Made by a program: the position numbers and the translations under genes. The notes under the pieces were generated by a model. It did not search any database. It was given only the letters and a program-made list of their open reading frames with translations, and was not told where the DNA came from. A stretch of 62,530 bases of DNA from a virus, in the IMG/VR virus record IMGVR_UViG_3300046689_000627, positions 1 through 62,530 of that record; one strand, given 5' to 3'. This document shows positions 1-7,827 of this stretch, piece after piece. Within the stretch, counting starts at the first letter, position 1. Every line of letters begins with the position of its first letter.

Positions 1-245
1 AGGGTCGGGTCGTCGCCTTTGGGTTGGTGGGAGAGGGGCTGCCACGGCCAGGGGGTGCCGTCTTCGGGGGCGTCGTCGCGGCCGTCGCGGGTGATGTGGG
101 AGGGGATGAGGGCGAGACCGATGCTGCCGCCGCGTTGGTCGTTTTCGGCGGGCAGGATGTGGGAGCCCTGGTAGACCCAGGGCGGGCCGATGGTTTCGTC
201 GTCTCCGTAGTCGCCGAGGCCGGGGATGCTGGCGTAGATGCTCAC
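1..245 (-). CDS. Phage-type hypothetical protein, 3' part beyond the window
   Basis: An open frame starts at GTG 245 and runs off the left edge (81 codons visible). The start follows a GGAG ribosome site and lies 11 bases after the SLOG gene, so it continues the same leftward operon. The N-terminus reads SIYASIPGLGDYGDDE, then an aromatic-rich stretch (PPWVYQGSH) and a TRDGRDD acidic patch. I recognise no catalytic motif. Steady GC-rich third positions argue for real coding. The function is unknown. Confidence 0.6.
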   Translation of the reverse strand, partial: MSIYASIPGLGDYGDDETIGPPWVYQGSHILPAENDQRGGSIGLALIPSHITRDGRDDAPEDGTPWPWQPLSHQPKGDDPT

Positions 246-256
246 GGTGTTCTCCG

Positions 257-688
257 TCAGGCGGTGATGGTGAGGGTGGGGATACCGGCGGCTTTGGCGC
301 GGCGCAGGCAGTCCGCGGTTCCGCTGCTGTTGGCACGGCTGGCTCCGACGAACAGGGCGGGTCCTTCGTCGACCATCTGCTGGTTGCGGCGGTGGCCGGC
401 GAGCGGGCAATACCAGGTGCCGCGGCGGTTGCGGCGCCGGTGCCCCGGCTGGCACTCGAGGCCGCAGGGGCCGTCCCAGTCGGCTGGCCGGCGGCGGCAT
501 GGGATTCCGTTGCTGATGGCCCAGTGGTCGCCGATGGTGTCGGCGCCGTCGGCGCAACCGTGCATCAACTCGATGCCGGTGTAGTCGGCCTCGAGGGCGT
601 CGTGCCAGACGAGGAGAAGCGTGTCCTCGAGGAGGCGGACGTCGGTCCAAGCCCGGCTGCCGGTCAATCCGAGGAGCGCGAGGGCCAT
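257..688 (-). CDS. SLOG-family (DUF2493-like) nucleotide-binding protein
   Basis: This 143-residue protein opens with LLGLTGSRAWTD (residues 5-16), the glycine-rich strand-turn typical of DUF2493/SLOG Rossmann-like proteins. It has the second signature GCADGADTIGDHWA (about 44-57) and a C-terminal GPALFVGASRANSSGT segment. SLOG domains bind nucleotides or derived signals and are frequent in phages and defence loci; the ligand here cannot be told. A GTAGGAG ribosome site precedes ATG 688. It sits 9 bases downstream of the DciA-like gene in one leftward operon. Confidence 0.75.
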   Translation of the reverse strand: MALALLGLTGSRAWTDVRLLEDTLLLVWHDALEADYTGIELMHGCADGADTIGDHWAISNGIPCRRRPADWDGPCGLECQPGHRRRNRRGTWYCPLAGHRRNQQMVDEGPALFVGASRANSSGTADCLRRAKAAGIPTLTITA

Positions 689-697
689 GGTGGTCTC

Positions 698-1495
698 CTA
701 CGCCGTGCCGAAGACGCGGCGAGGCAGGTTCAGGCCTGCCTGGTCGCGGCGTTTGAAGGCGCGGGCAGCATGCTCCGAGGCGGCCATGCTCCCGGCGGCC
801 GGGCCTGCTTGGGCTTCGGTGTCGGCCTGGGCCCAGACAGCTTCGCGATGCTCGGACTCGGGCTGCCGGTTGGCGCGGAGAGCAGCCTCCTGGCGGGCCA
901 TGGCCGCGGCCAGGTACGGGTCGGTGGGCGGCCGCTCTGGGCGGTGAGTGAAGGCGGCATCGATCGCGGCACGGTAGCCGGGTGAGGCTGTCTCCCGGGT
1001 GTGTACGGGCGCCTCCAGAGCGGGCGCGGGCGGCGCGGGCTCGGGGCCGTCGTGACAGTCGGTGGGGGCGGGTCCGGGCGGCAGAATGCGCAGGGCACGG
1101 ACGCTACGGCCACCGCTCTTCTCGGCGATGCGGCTGAGTATCTGGCGCTGGAACATGCGCAGCTGGGTGGCGTAGGCGTCGGATGCGGGGCGGAGATGGA
1201 GGATGCCGGTGCCGTGCTCGAAGCGGACTGCGGCCACCTTGTCGGCAAGTTCGGGGGCGACCGTCGGCCAGTGGTCAAGGATGCTGCCGCCCTGCTCCGG
1301 TGGTTCCCAGCCGCGTTCGGCCATCATCCGGTTGATGGCGGCGCCCAAACCCATGGGGTCGCCGGCCCGGCGGGTGGTGGAACGACTGGCGCTACGGGTC
1401 TTCCTCTGGGGTTGTGCGGGCCTGGTTTTGGCGCTGGCCCGGGCGGCGGCGAGGGCGGCGCGGGCGAGGTCGATTCCGGAGGGCTGCTGGCTCAC
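698..1495 (-). CDS. DciA-like (DUF721) helicase-loader protein
   Basis: A 265-residue protein. Residues ~47-130 carry the DUF721/DciA core (PMGLGAAINRMMAERGW, then WPTVAPELADKVAAVRF, LHLRPASDAYATQLR). DciA proteins help load or operate the replicative helicase DnaB. The N-terminal ~45 residues are basic and flexible, and the C-terminal ~100 are Ala/Pro-rich and unassigned. The GTG start overlaps the stop of the upstream winged-helix replication protein by 4 bases (GTGA), implying translational coupling. An initiator followed by a helicase loader recalls lambda O and P (inference). Confidence 0.75.
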   Translation of the reverse strand: MSQQPSGIDLARAALAAARASAKTRPAQPQRKTRSASRSTTRRAGDPMGLGAAINRMMAERGWEPPEQGGSILDHWPTVAPELADKVAAVRFEHGTGILHLRPASDAYATQLRMFQRQILSRIAEKSGGRSVRALRILPPGPAPTDCHDGPEPAPPAPALEAPVHTRETASPGYRAAIDAAFTHRPERPPTDPYLAAAMARQEAALRANRQPESEHREAVWAQADTEAQAGPAAGSMAASEHAARAFKRRDQAGLNLPRRVFGTA

Positions 1496-2940
1496 GCGGG
1501 GCTCCCGTTGAGGAAGGCGAGGATGTCGGCTTCGGCGTCCCAGTCGCTGCTGGCGCCATCGGAGAGGTCGTCTTGCCCGTAGGCGTGCATCTGCTGCTGG
1601 TAGCGGGCGAGGCCCTGCCGGTGGGCGGTCATGAAGTCGAGGCGGGCGGCGATGGACCCCTGGAAGGCGCCCTCGACCGGGTTTTCCTGCTCCCAGCGGT
1701 CGGCAGCCTCCTGCGCGGCCTGCATCTCCTGCTGATGTTCAGCGTCGGCGGTGAGGCGGGCCTGGATGAACGCGACGGGGTTGGTGGGCCGCCAGCGCAT
1801 CCCGGAGCACATGCCGTTCAGGTCGGCAGCGATCTGGTAGGCGTCCTGGTCCTGGTCGGTCCACGGCCGGAGCACGTACTCCAGGCGCCGCAGCGGCACA
1901 GTCTGGGTCCAGGTGACCAGGGCCCGTACCAGCCGGATGGTCTTGCTGGCTTTTTGGACGTCGGTGGCAACACGGCGCCTGCCGTTGATCTGGCTGCTCT
2001 GGTGGGGGATTCGCGGTTTCGGCGACCGAGCCTGCGAGGTGTAGTTACTACCCCCCACCATCTTCAGCTTTCCCTCTTCCTTCACCCAGGTAAGGGAAGG
2101 GGGCTCACGGCCCTCGAGAGCAGAGTTGTCCACAGGCGGGTTATCCACAGGCTTCCGGGACTGCGCAGGGATGACGACCTGGTTGCGCTGGTCGATGACG
2201 ATCCGCGCCGTGTAGCCGGATCCGATGATGGTGTGGCCCATGGCGTGGTCGTAGGAGGCCGGGATGACGGCGGCGTAGATGGTGGCGGTGGCGGCGTAGC
2301 CCTTGAGCCCCATCAGAGGGCGGATGTTGGTGCGGGTGCCGTGCTGAACCCAGGCGAGGGCGCCGAGCTCTCGCAGGTAGCCGATGTGCCGCTTGATGGA
2401 GGCCCTCGAGATGCCGAGGCGTGCGACCATCTCGTCCAGGCAGTAGCGGACGTGCCCGGTCGTGTAGTCCATGCGGTCGGCAAGGTCGTCGGCGACGCGC
2501 TGCGTAGTGGCGTTGGCGCGCGGGTGCAGGCCGGCTGCGATCAGCCACGCCACGGCGCCACGCCACTTACGCGGGCCACTCCTGCGCGACTTGGTGTGGG
2601 ACACCTCCTGGCAGGCGCCGCGGACGGGAGCGAACCGGGGCCCACTGTATTCGATCAGATGTTCGGGTTCGAGGGCGGGGGCGTGCGTGTCTGGTGTGGG
2701 CTGGGGGCACTGGGTGTCGCCCGTGCGGGGGGAGATAAGCCGCGAATCGCCAGGCTTCGGGTTGCCAAGCTGACAAGAAGGGGTGCGGTGCTGCACTATG
2801 TACCTGCCGTCCTGCGGACATGAAAAAGCCCGCTCGGTGGTGAAGGTGGTTCTCTCCGGAACCTGTAGGTCGCTCGCTCGGGTTGGCGCCCGGCGGGCCT
2901 TAGATCGGATTGGCGTCCGATCCGTGGTACGGGGCCGCAA
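1492..2940 (-). CDS. Winged-helix replication/regulatory protein of Streptomyces mobile elements
   Basis: Up to 482 residues; the first ~115 are low-complexity, so the true start may be internal. The central part (about 130-215) contains an HTH/winged-helix region: DDLADRMDYTTGHVRYCL, then RLGISRASIKRHIGYLRELG. I recognise the wider pattern (HTKSRR, PVDNPPVDN, a Trp/Arg-rich C-terminal half) from proteins on Streptomyces mobile elements usually labelled only as helix-turn-helix proteins. The codons for the VDNPPVDN segment contain two DnaA-box sequences. It is followed by a GTGA-coupled DciA-like gene, which favours a replication-initiator role; that is inference. Confidence 0.65.
   Translation of the reverse strand: MRPRTTDRTPIRSKARRAPTRASDLQVPERTTFTTERAFSCPQDGRYIVQHRTPSCQLGNPKPGDSRLISPRTGDTQCPQPTPDTHAPALEPEHLIEYSGPRFAPVRGACQEVSHTKSRRSGPRKWRGAVAWLIAAGLHPRANATTQRVADDLADRMDYTTGHVRYCLDEMVARLGISRASIKRHIGYLRELGALAWVQHGTRTNIRPLMGLKGYAATATIYAAVIPASYDHAMGHTIIGSGYTARIVIDQRNQVVIPAQSRKPVDNPPVDNSALEGREPPSLTWVKEEGKLKMVGGSNYTSQARSPKPRIPHQSSQINGRRRVATDVQKASKTIRLVRALVTWTQTVPLRRLEYVLRPWTDQDQDAYQIAADLNGMCSGMRWRPTNPVAFIQARLTADAEHQQEMQAAQEAADRWEQENPVEGAFQGSIAARLDFMTAHRQGLARYQQQMHAYGQDDLSDGASSDWDAEADILAFLNGSPA
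2126..2149 (+). promoter_or_regulatory. Two DnaA-box-like sites inside the replication gene
   Basis: TTGTCCACA (2126-2134) and TTATCCACA (2141-2149) lie in the same orientation, 15 bases start to start. The first matches the box preferred by Streptomyces DnaA, the second the classical bacterial box. They fall inside the coding sequence of the winged-helix protein. A small palindrome, GTAGTTACTAC, lies about 85 bases to the left. Together they are a candidate origin for the element. Confidence 0.5.
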
Positions 2941-3013
2941 GGCCCGGGATGGTGTTGGCGCACCAAGTCCGGGGAAGCGGCCAGGCGGTCGAGGAATCTC
3001 CCGCCGGAAGTAG

Positions 3014-3433
3014 CTAAGTCACCTGATCTCCCTTACTGGGTGAGGTCCGTCCTGCCGGAAAGCCGTAGCTCTCGGTAAGGTGTTGAACGACGGGGCACAC
3101 CTCGTGGTTGTAGAACCGAGCGAACTCGTCCAGGTCCCCGTCGTAGTCGTAGGCGGGGCAGGAGTGTCCGCGGCCGCCGTGCAGCTCCAGCAGCTTCCGA
3201 TCAGCGGCGCAGCGGCGCAGGACCGACTCCGGGTCGTTCGCCGCGATGTGAACGATGGATGCCGCTCGGTCCTCGCGAGACCGCGCCACCATGACGTTCT
3301 TCTGGTCCCGGACCCCGTACACGAACGGGTCTTCACGCCACCTCTGTCCGCCCTCGGCTTCCGTGAGCCGCGCCGTACGCTCACAGTCGCGGATAGCGTC
3401 GCTCAACCACACGACGATGCCAGCGCTGTTCAC
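3014..3433 (-). CDS. DUF6221-like protein
   Basis: A 139-residue protein starting MNSAGIVVWLSDAIRDCERTA. A central segment resembles DUF6221-type Streptomyces proteins: HIAANDPESVLRRCAADRK followed by a short Cys/His stretch (GGRGHSCPAYDYDGD). The family has no known function and is common on actinobacterial mobile elements and phages. Its start overlaps the stop of the preceding 70-residue gene by 4 bases (ATGA), so the two form an operon. Confidence 0.7.
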   Translation of the reverse strand: MNSAGIVVWLSDAIRDCERTARLTEAEGGQRWREDPFVYGVRDQKNVMVARSREDRAASIVHIAANDPESVLRRCAADRKLLELHGGRGHSCPAYDYDGDLDEFARFYNHEVCPVVQHLTESYGFPAGRTSPSKGDQVT

Positions 3434-3642
3434 CGCCGCTCCTCATCCCAGAGGCCGCCACACAGTGAAGCGTGGTGCGGGCCACTGATTACCAGGCAGC
3501 CGCGATCGTGACGCCCGGTGGGGATGGTGTACGGGTGCCAGGGTGCGTCAGGCGCCGCAGGCCGCTCCGTGTGGTACTCCTTCGGGCGGCAGCATACGCA
3601 GGCGGTGGCGTCGGAGACGGCGGAGCCGTCCCGGGCGGTCAT
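3430..3642 (-). CDS. Small Cys/His-rich hypothetical protein
   Basis: A 70-residue protein with a CVCC motif near the N-terminus (residues ~15-18) and further Cys and His residues (RHDRGCL, HHASLCGG). It may bind a metal ion. It is coupled by a 4-base overlap to the DUF6221-like gene. ATG 3642 itself overlaps the stop of a weak upstream reading frame (to 3944), which I do not accept as a gene. No family recognised. Confidence 0.5.
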   Translation of the reverse strand: MTARDGSAVSDATACVCCRPKEYHTERPAAPDAPWHPYTIPTGRHDRGCLVISGPHHASLCGGLWDEERR

Positions 3643-4006
3643 GCGACTGCGTGAGTAGTGGGGACAGTGGCCGAAACAGTCGACGCCGGTGTGATCTTCA
3701 CGGCGGAGTCTCGGGTCTCACTGTCTGATCGGGGAACACCCCGGGTACTCTTTGCCACGTCGGCACCTTCATTCGCTTCGCAGTGGTGTGGTGTCGTCAG
3801 CCCTCGCGTTCCGGCTTCGCAAACCGGGACCGCCACCCAACCGGTGGCAGCGGGGGCTTCCGACGTTGTCGGGCGATTTCCGTTCAGTCTCGCAACTGAC
3901 TGCACTTCAAACGCAAGGCTCAGCCTACCGTTTCGACCCGTCATCTGTCCCCGTCCCCTTCTCTCGTGTCGTTGGTACTACTGGTCACACCAGACATGGC
4001 GTGCCG
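3643..4006. other. Gene-poor stretch between two minus-strand genes
   Basis: About 360 bases without a convincing gene. A 101-codon minus frame (3639-3944) crosses it, but its composition is unlike its neighbours. The stretch holds a short inverted repeat GGGGAACACCCC near 3735 and a small hairpin CTGGT-CAC-ACCAG near 3980. It probably carries the promoter of the 3642-to-3014 pair; I could not place -10 and -35 boxes with confidence. Confidence 0.4.
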
Positions 4007-4417
4007 TCAGTGTTCCCGAGCTATCTCGCCGTCGGCCGGATGACCCGCCCGGACCACCAACTCACGCGACCGTCCCACCAGCCCGGCCATTGCACGAAAC
4101 CCCGCCTCCGACAAGGCTTTTTGCAGACCCTGCAAGCGATCCCTGTACAACCACGGCGCCCCCGCGACCCGGGAAGCCGCCCAGGCCGTCGCGCACGCCC
4201 GATCCCAAATCTCCTGCACCACTACTGGATCCACCCCCGGCCACTCATCCACCGGCAACCTGCGGGCCGCGCCCGCCGTCTCCAACTCGCCGGCCGCCAG
4301 CAGACCCGCCAGATACTCGGCCGACGACCTGGCCCGGACCGACAGCACCACATCTACCGAAACAGCATCGGCATCGTCGGGCGATGCAGGCGGCGGCGCG
4401 GGAACCTCGACGCTCAC
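4007..4417 (-). CDS. Hypothetical protein
   Basis: A 136-residue protein with an Ala/Val-rich helical centre (VVLSVRARSSAEYLAGLLAAGELE), then WDRACATAWAASRVAG, and a charged C-terminus. No cysteine motif, signal peptide or known domain is evident. GTG 4417 overlaps the stop of the WhiB gene by 4 bases (GTGA), so it is probably co-translated with WhiB and could act with it. Confidence 0.55.
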   Translation of the reverse strand: MSVEVPAPPPASPDDADAVSVDVVLSVRARSSAEYLAGLLAAGELETAGAARRLPVDEWPGVDPVVVQEIWDRACATAWAASRVAGAPWLYRDRLQGLQKALSEAGFRAMAGLVGRSRELVVRAGHPADGEIAREH

Positions 4418-5343
4418 GCGACAGCCCCCAACGGCGCGGCCGGACCAGCAGCAACCTCCAGCGGTGCGGTGGCGGGGAACAGGACAGTGACAGGAGCGGG
4501 GGCGAGGGCGTCGTCGAAGGAGAGCTGGCCGGCGACAGCCGCACCCCGACCCCCGCGCGGCCTCACACCGCGGGACACGACCTCCACCACGGCCTGGACG
4601 GCGACCGGCCCGGGCCCGGCAGCCATCATTGGTTCTGCGGAGGCCTCGGCCCCCGCGCCCGGAACCTTCGTCGGCGGCGGCACCGCCGGCACCGACCCGT
4701 CATCCTGAACCAGGTCCACGTCCTCGAGGAGCCCACGCTCCCGAGCCACAGCCAGAGCCCGCATCCGCGACACGGTCTTCGGCAGGCCCAACTTCGTGAC
4801 GATGCTGGAGCGCTGCCAGTTCGCCGTCCGCACATCCACCGGACCCTCACCCCACGAGGCCAGCAACCGGGAAGCCTCCACGGACACCTCGAACGGATCC
4901 CAGCACACCGCCAGCGCCCGAATCACGGCCCGCTTCTGCGCGGTCTCGAACTGCCGGTTCGGCGCGGCCGCCACCGCGTGCCGAGCCCGGATGAGCGCCT
5001 TGTGCCGCTCCAACGACCTGCGGCCACCCCACACCCCATCCGGCTCCGCCAACTTCCCATCAGCGGTCACCGACGACGCGTACAGATCACACGCCACCAT
5101 CACCGGACAGTTCAAGCACACCTCGATCGCGGCTTCCTCGCGGGCCCGGCGCTCCTTCTGCCCCTCCGGCGCCCAGGCATCCGGCCCATGATGCGCGCCC
5201 ACGTGCAGCGAGGGATCCCCCGTCATCCGCAGCGGGTTGTCCGCATCCGGCGCACACCCCCGATACCGGAAGTACGGGTGCTCCAGCCACTCCCTGTGCA
5301 GCTGCTCCGACAACTTCGCCGTCGACGTCACCGTGGTCACCAT
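4414..5343 (-). CDS. WhiB-family iron-sulfur regulator with long C-terminal extension
   Basis: A 309-residue protein. The N-terminal third is a WhiB domain: cysteines at 30, 76, 79 and 85 (CLNCPVMVAC), then the GVWGG turn at 103-107 and a basic tail (RRSLERHKALIRARH). WhiB proteins hold a [4Fe-4S] cluster and usually regulate transcription by contacting the housekeeping sigma factor. Most are 80-130 residues; this one adds ~180 residues, with a possible helix-turn-helix (VRTANWQRSSIVTKLGL) and an Ala/Pro-rich tail. Phage WhiB proteins are known to act as superinfection or regulatory factors; that role here is inference. Its start overlaps the upstream membrane gene. Confidence 0.85.
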   Translation of the reverse strand: MVTTVTSTAKLSEQLHREWLEHPYFRYRGCAPDADNPLRMTGDPSLHVGAHHGPDAWAPEGQKERRAREEAAIEVCLNCPVMVACDLYASSVTADGKLAEPDGVWGGRRSLERHKALIRARHAVAAAPNRQFETAQKRAVIRALAVCWDPFEVSVEASRLLASWGEGPVDVRTANWQRSSIVTKLGLPKTVSRMRALAVARERGLLEDVDLVQDDGSVPAVPPPTKVPGAGAEASAEPMMAAGPGPVAVQAVVEVVSRGVRPRGGRGAAVAGQLSFDDALAPAPVTVLFPATAPLEVAAGPAAPLGAVA

Positions 5344-5654
5344 GTAGGGCCTCCCTCCTGCGGCAGAACACTCTCGAACCCAGCGACCTCATCCAGGTCG
5401 CCGTCCCCGGCGCCGAGCAGCGAACCCAGCCGCCGCTCGAACGCCTCCACCTGTGCCACCAGCGCAGCGTTGTCCCGATGCGCACACCCGGCCATCAGCC
5501 GCTGCGACACCACCTCACGGCGCAACCGGCGATCCCGGCGCACCAGCGCACAAACCACAACCGCCGCGGCAAGAACCGCGGCGGCCACAGCAGAACGAAC
5601 CGCCAAAGCGGTCTCACCTCCAACAACAAGGGGGAAGGAACGGACAGAACTCAC
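5337..5654 (-). CDS. Small membrane protein with coiled coil
   Basis: A 105-residue protein with one transmembrane helix near the N-terminus (about 16-38, ALAVRSAVAAAVLAAAVVVC), a basic stop-transfer (RRDRRLRR) and a likely coiled coil (ALVAQVEAFERRLGSLL). The stop overlaps the WhiB start (ATGGTGA), and its own start overlaps the previous gene by 4 bases. Function unknown. Confidence 0.6.
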   Translation of the reverse strand: MSSVRSFPLVVGGETALAVRSAVAAAVLAAAVVVCALVRRDRRLRREVVSQRLMAGCAHRDNAALVAQVEAFERRLGSLLGAGDGDLDEVAGFESVLPQEGGPTW

Positions 5655-5959
5655 GGGTGGAACAGGGCGTTGTGCTGGGCCAGGCCGGCCAGGAACTCAG
5701 CGGACTCGGCCGCGTTCTGCCGAGCATCGAGTTCGGCCTCCTCGGCCAGGCCCAGGACCGCGGTGTCGACCGCCTCCTGCTCCTCGGCCGACAGCAGACC
5801 CCACCACGGCAGATCATCCGTACGACGGCGCGTGAACGACGACGGGCGACGGCGCTCCCAGCACAGGGCGAGAACGACGCCGAGCACAGAAACCAGCAGA
5901 ACGGCCGGCACCACCCAGCGGACCGGGTGAGCGAGCAGCCAGTGAACGAACTCGGGCAT
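5651..5959 (-). CDS. Small membrane protein
   Basis: A 102-residue protein starting MPEFVHWLLAHPVRWVVPAV, with one hydrophobic helix (~12-34) followed by ERRRPSSFTRRR and an acidic, Ala-rich helical tail (LSAEEQEAVDTAVLGLAEEA). I chose ATG 5959 because the longer frame upstream runs into the methyltransferase in a shadow frame. A 4-base overlap couples it to the next membrane gene. Confidence 0.6.
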   Translation of the reverse strand: MPEFVHWLLAHPVRWVVPAVLLVSVLGVVLALCWERRRPSSFTRRRTDDLPWWGLLSAEEQEAVDTAVLGLAEEAELDARQNAAESAEFLAGLAQHNALFHP

Positions 5960-6030
5960 GACAGGACTCCGATCGGCGAGAGCCGGTTGTGGGTGGTGGT
6001 GCGCCTCAGGCGGGGACTTGGCGGGCAGTG

Positions 6031-6065
6031 CCACCCCGGGCCCGCACGCGGCGGGCCCGGGGTGG
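6031..6065 (-). terminator. Strong hairpin terminator after the methyltransferase
   Basis: A perfect 15-base stem (CCACCCCGGGCCCGC paired with GCGGGCCCGGGGTGG) with a 5-base loop lies 1 base beyond the methyltransferase stop. No long T tract follows, as is usual in Streptomyces. Confidence 0.75.
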
Positions 6066-6066
6066 T

Positions 6067-7827
6067 TCAAGCGGCAGTCGCCAGGCGGTCCTGAGGGCTG
6101 TGGATGACGGCACGCAGCCGCAGCCCGATCCACTCGCCGACCTGCGGGGAGACGGCATTCCCGAAACCGTCGACCTGGTCGCGGGCCGAACCCCAGACGA
6201 TGAACGTGCCCTTGCGGCTGCCGAAGTCGACGTCGAAGCCGCAGCCGACACCGATCTCGTAGTCCTTCATCATCCGGTAGTAGCAGTTCTCCAGTCGCAG
6301 GTCGGCGAGCGAGGCATGCCACCGGGCGTTGAGCAGCGCAGTGGTGTCGTGGGCGGTGATCGTGCCGAGCGAATCGGTCAGCGGGTGCGGAGCGGTCCCG
6401 TGGTTGGGGCTGGTCCCGTTCTGCTTGTACCAGCCGGAGAACAGCATCTCCTGCGCCCGCGCCAGGCCGGCGAGGCCGGGCTGGTAGGGCCACTGCACCG
6501 CTTCCAGCCCCCCGCTGCTGACCGTTCCGGTGGCGGACAGAACACCCGGGATCTGCTCGGCGGTGAACGTCGGCATCGCCTCCTGGAGCATCGTGGGCAC
6601 GGTGTTGTTCCGATACGGGACCACCCCCGCCGACACCACCCCGAAGGTCTCTGAACCGACCTGCGTAGCCAGCGGCTCGTCCGCACCCCGCGGCGCGCCC
6701 TGATAGTTGTCGACCGCGAGCAGAAGTGCCGTTTCCTGCTGGCTGGTCTGTGTCGACATCGGCTGCCACGGATGCCGCTCGGATCCGTGCACCCCCTTCG
6801 CCGGCATCAGCACCGCGGGGAAGTCACCGAACCGCTCAAGACACCGTTGGGCGCGGGCCATCGTCGACGCCGCGAACGGGCCGACGTGCCCATCCGGGAA
6901 CGTCTTGATCGGCTTGTCACCGATACGGGTCCCGAGGTCTGTCAGGTCGAGCGCAACCAGCGACGGCGTCATCGGCGGCACCACCTCGCGACGGCATGAC
7001 GGGCACTGGTAGTCGTACTGCTTGCCGTAACTCACCGATCCGGACGGCGGGATCCCGGTCTTCCACGTCCACACCGCTTCGACGTCCTTGTCGCAGCCCT
7101 GGCACCGCGCAACCGGCCGGTGCTCCAAGTCCGGCATCGGCAGGGACTTGTGGACGAACACCCAGTAGCCCCGGTTCCGTGACTGCGGAACCCCGAAGAA
7201 CTGCGAGTTCAAGAACAGCACCTTGTGGTTGTAGTCCAGCAGTTCGAACTGCTTCAGCCACCACCGGTACGTCGACCCGTCCCCGATCTTCTTGCTTCCC
7301 GGGAGAAGCTGGCCCCACGACTGCAGTTCGGTGGTGCACTCCACCAGGATCATCCGTGGCCGGTGCTGTTTCGCGTAGTGCAGCACGCAGTTCGCCGTGG
7401 CCCGGTCCCGCTCCGACTTGGTGACCCGCGCCTCGTAGTCCGGGTCGTGCATCCCGAACAGGGTCAGCCCGTGCTCGTACGCCTTGGTGGTGTTCGCCTG
7501 CGAGTGATTAATGCACGAAACTCCTGCGACCAGAAGGTCGGCCGCGGGAAGGTCGCGTGCGGAGTGGTAGTCCGCTGCTTCTGGGTCGACCAGGTCAGCT
7601 ATCCAGTGTTCGGCCTCCGGATGGTTCGCCTCGTGGACCTGCACTTTGTAGTCGTTGTGGTTCGCGGCCATGATCGTGGTGAACCCGGCCCGCTTGATGC
7701 CCTCGGTGAGGCCTCCGAACCCGCTGAAGAGGTCGACCGCGACCAGGTCGTCGTGCCGGAACCGGCGGCGCCTGGCGGCCGGTCGATGCGTGGCGGTACG
7801 GGGCAGCTTCTTGGACGGGCGGGCCAT
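6067..7827 (-). CDS. Atypical cytosine-C5 DNA methyltransferase
   Basis: A 586-residue protein. Motif I is clear (VDLFSGFGGLTEGI, ~31-44), as are motif VIII (QSRNR, 215-219) and the C-terminal GNAVSP (~558). Motif IV, normally a Pro-Cys pair, reads VSCINHSQ: the candidate nucleophile Cys105 is kept but the proline is Ser. Motif VI, normally ENV, reads ECT (163-165). Two CxxC pairs (242-245 and 275-278) suggest an inserted zinc finger. The length exceeds the ~330-450 residues typical of phage enzymes. The start overlaps the Sak4-like ATPase stop (TGATG), so they form one operon. Likely function: modifying phage DNA against host restriction. Confidence 0.85.
   Translation of the reverse strand: MARPSKKLPRTATHRPAARRRRFRHDDLVAVDLFSGFGGLTEGIKRAGFTTIMAANHNDYKVQVHEANHPEAEHWIADLVDPEAADYHSARDLPAADLLVAGVSCINHSQANTTKAYEHGLTLFGMHDPDYEARVTKSERDRATANCVLHYAKQHRPRMILVECTTELQSWGQLLPGSKKIGDGSTYRWWLKQFELLDYNHKVLFLNSQFFGVPQSRNRGYWVFVHKSLPMPDLEHRPVARCQGCDKDVEAVWTWKTGIPPSGSVSYGKQYDYQCPSCRREVVPPMTPSLVALDLTDLGTRIGDKPIKTFPDGHVGPFAASTMARAQRCLERFGDFPAVLMPAKGVHGSERHPWQPMSTQTSQQETALLLAVDNYQGAPRGADEPLATQVGSETFGVVSAGVVPYRNNTVPTMLQEAMPTFTAEQIPGVLSATGTVSSGGLEAVQWPYQPGLAGLARAQEMLFSGWYKQNGTSPNHGTAPHPLTDSLGTITAHDTTALLNARWHASLADLRLENCYYRMMKDYEIGVGCGFDVDFGSRKGTFIVWGSARDQVDGFGNAVSPQVGEWIGLRLRAVIHSPQDRLATAA

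Noticed and set aside
1414-2823. 469-codon plus-strand open frame
   Set aside because: Antisense to the winged-helix replication gene, with a Gly/Val/Arg shadow composition.
3639-3944. 101-codon minus frame overlapping the 70-residue gene by 4 bases
   Set aside because: GGGGACGGGGACAG precedes it, but the product is Ser/Thr/Arg-rich without structure and the region looks like a promoter area.
3658-5835. 725-codon plus-strand open frame
   Set aside because: It lies antisense to WhiB and two membrane genes, is Pro/Arg-rich, and has no ribosome site; a shadow of GC-rich coding on the other strand.
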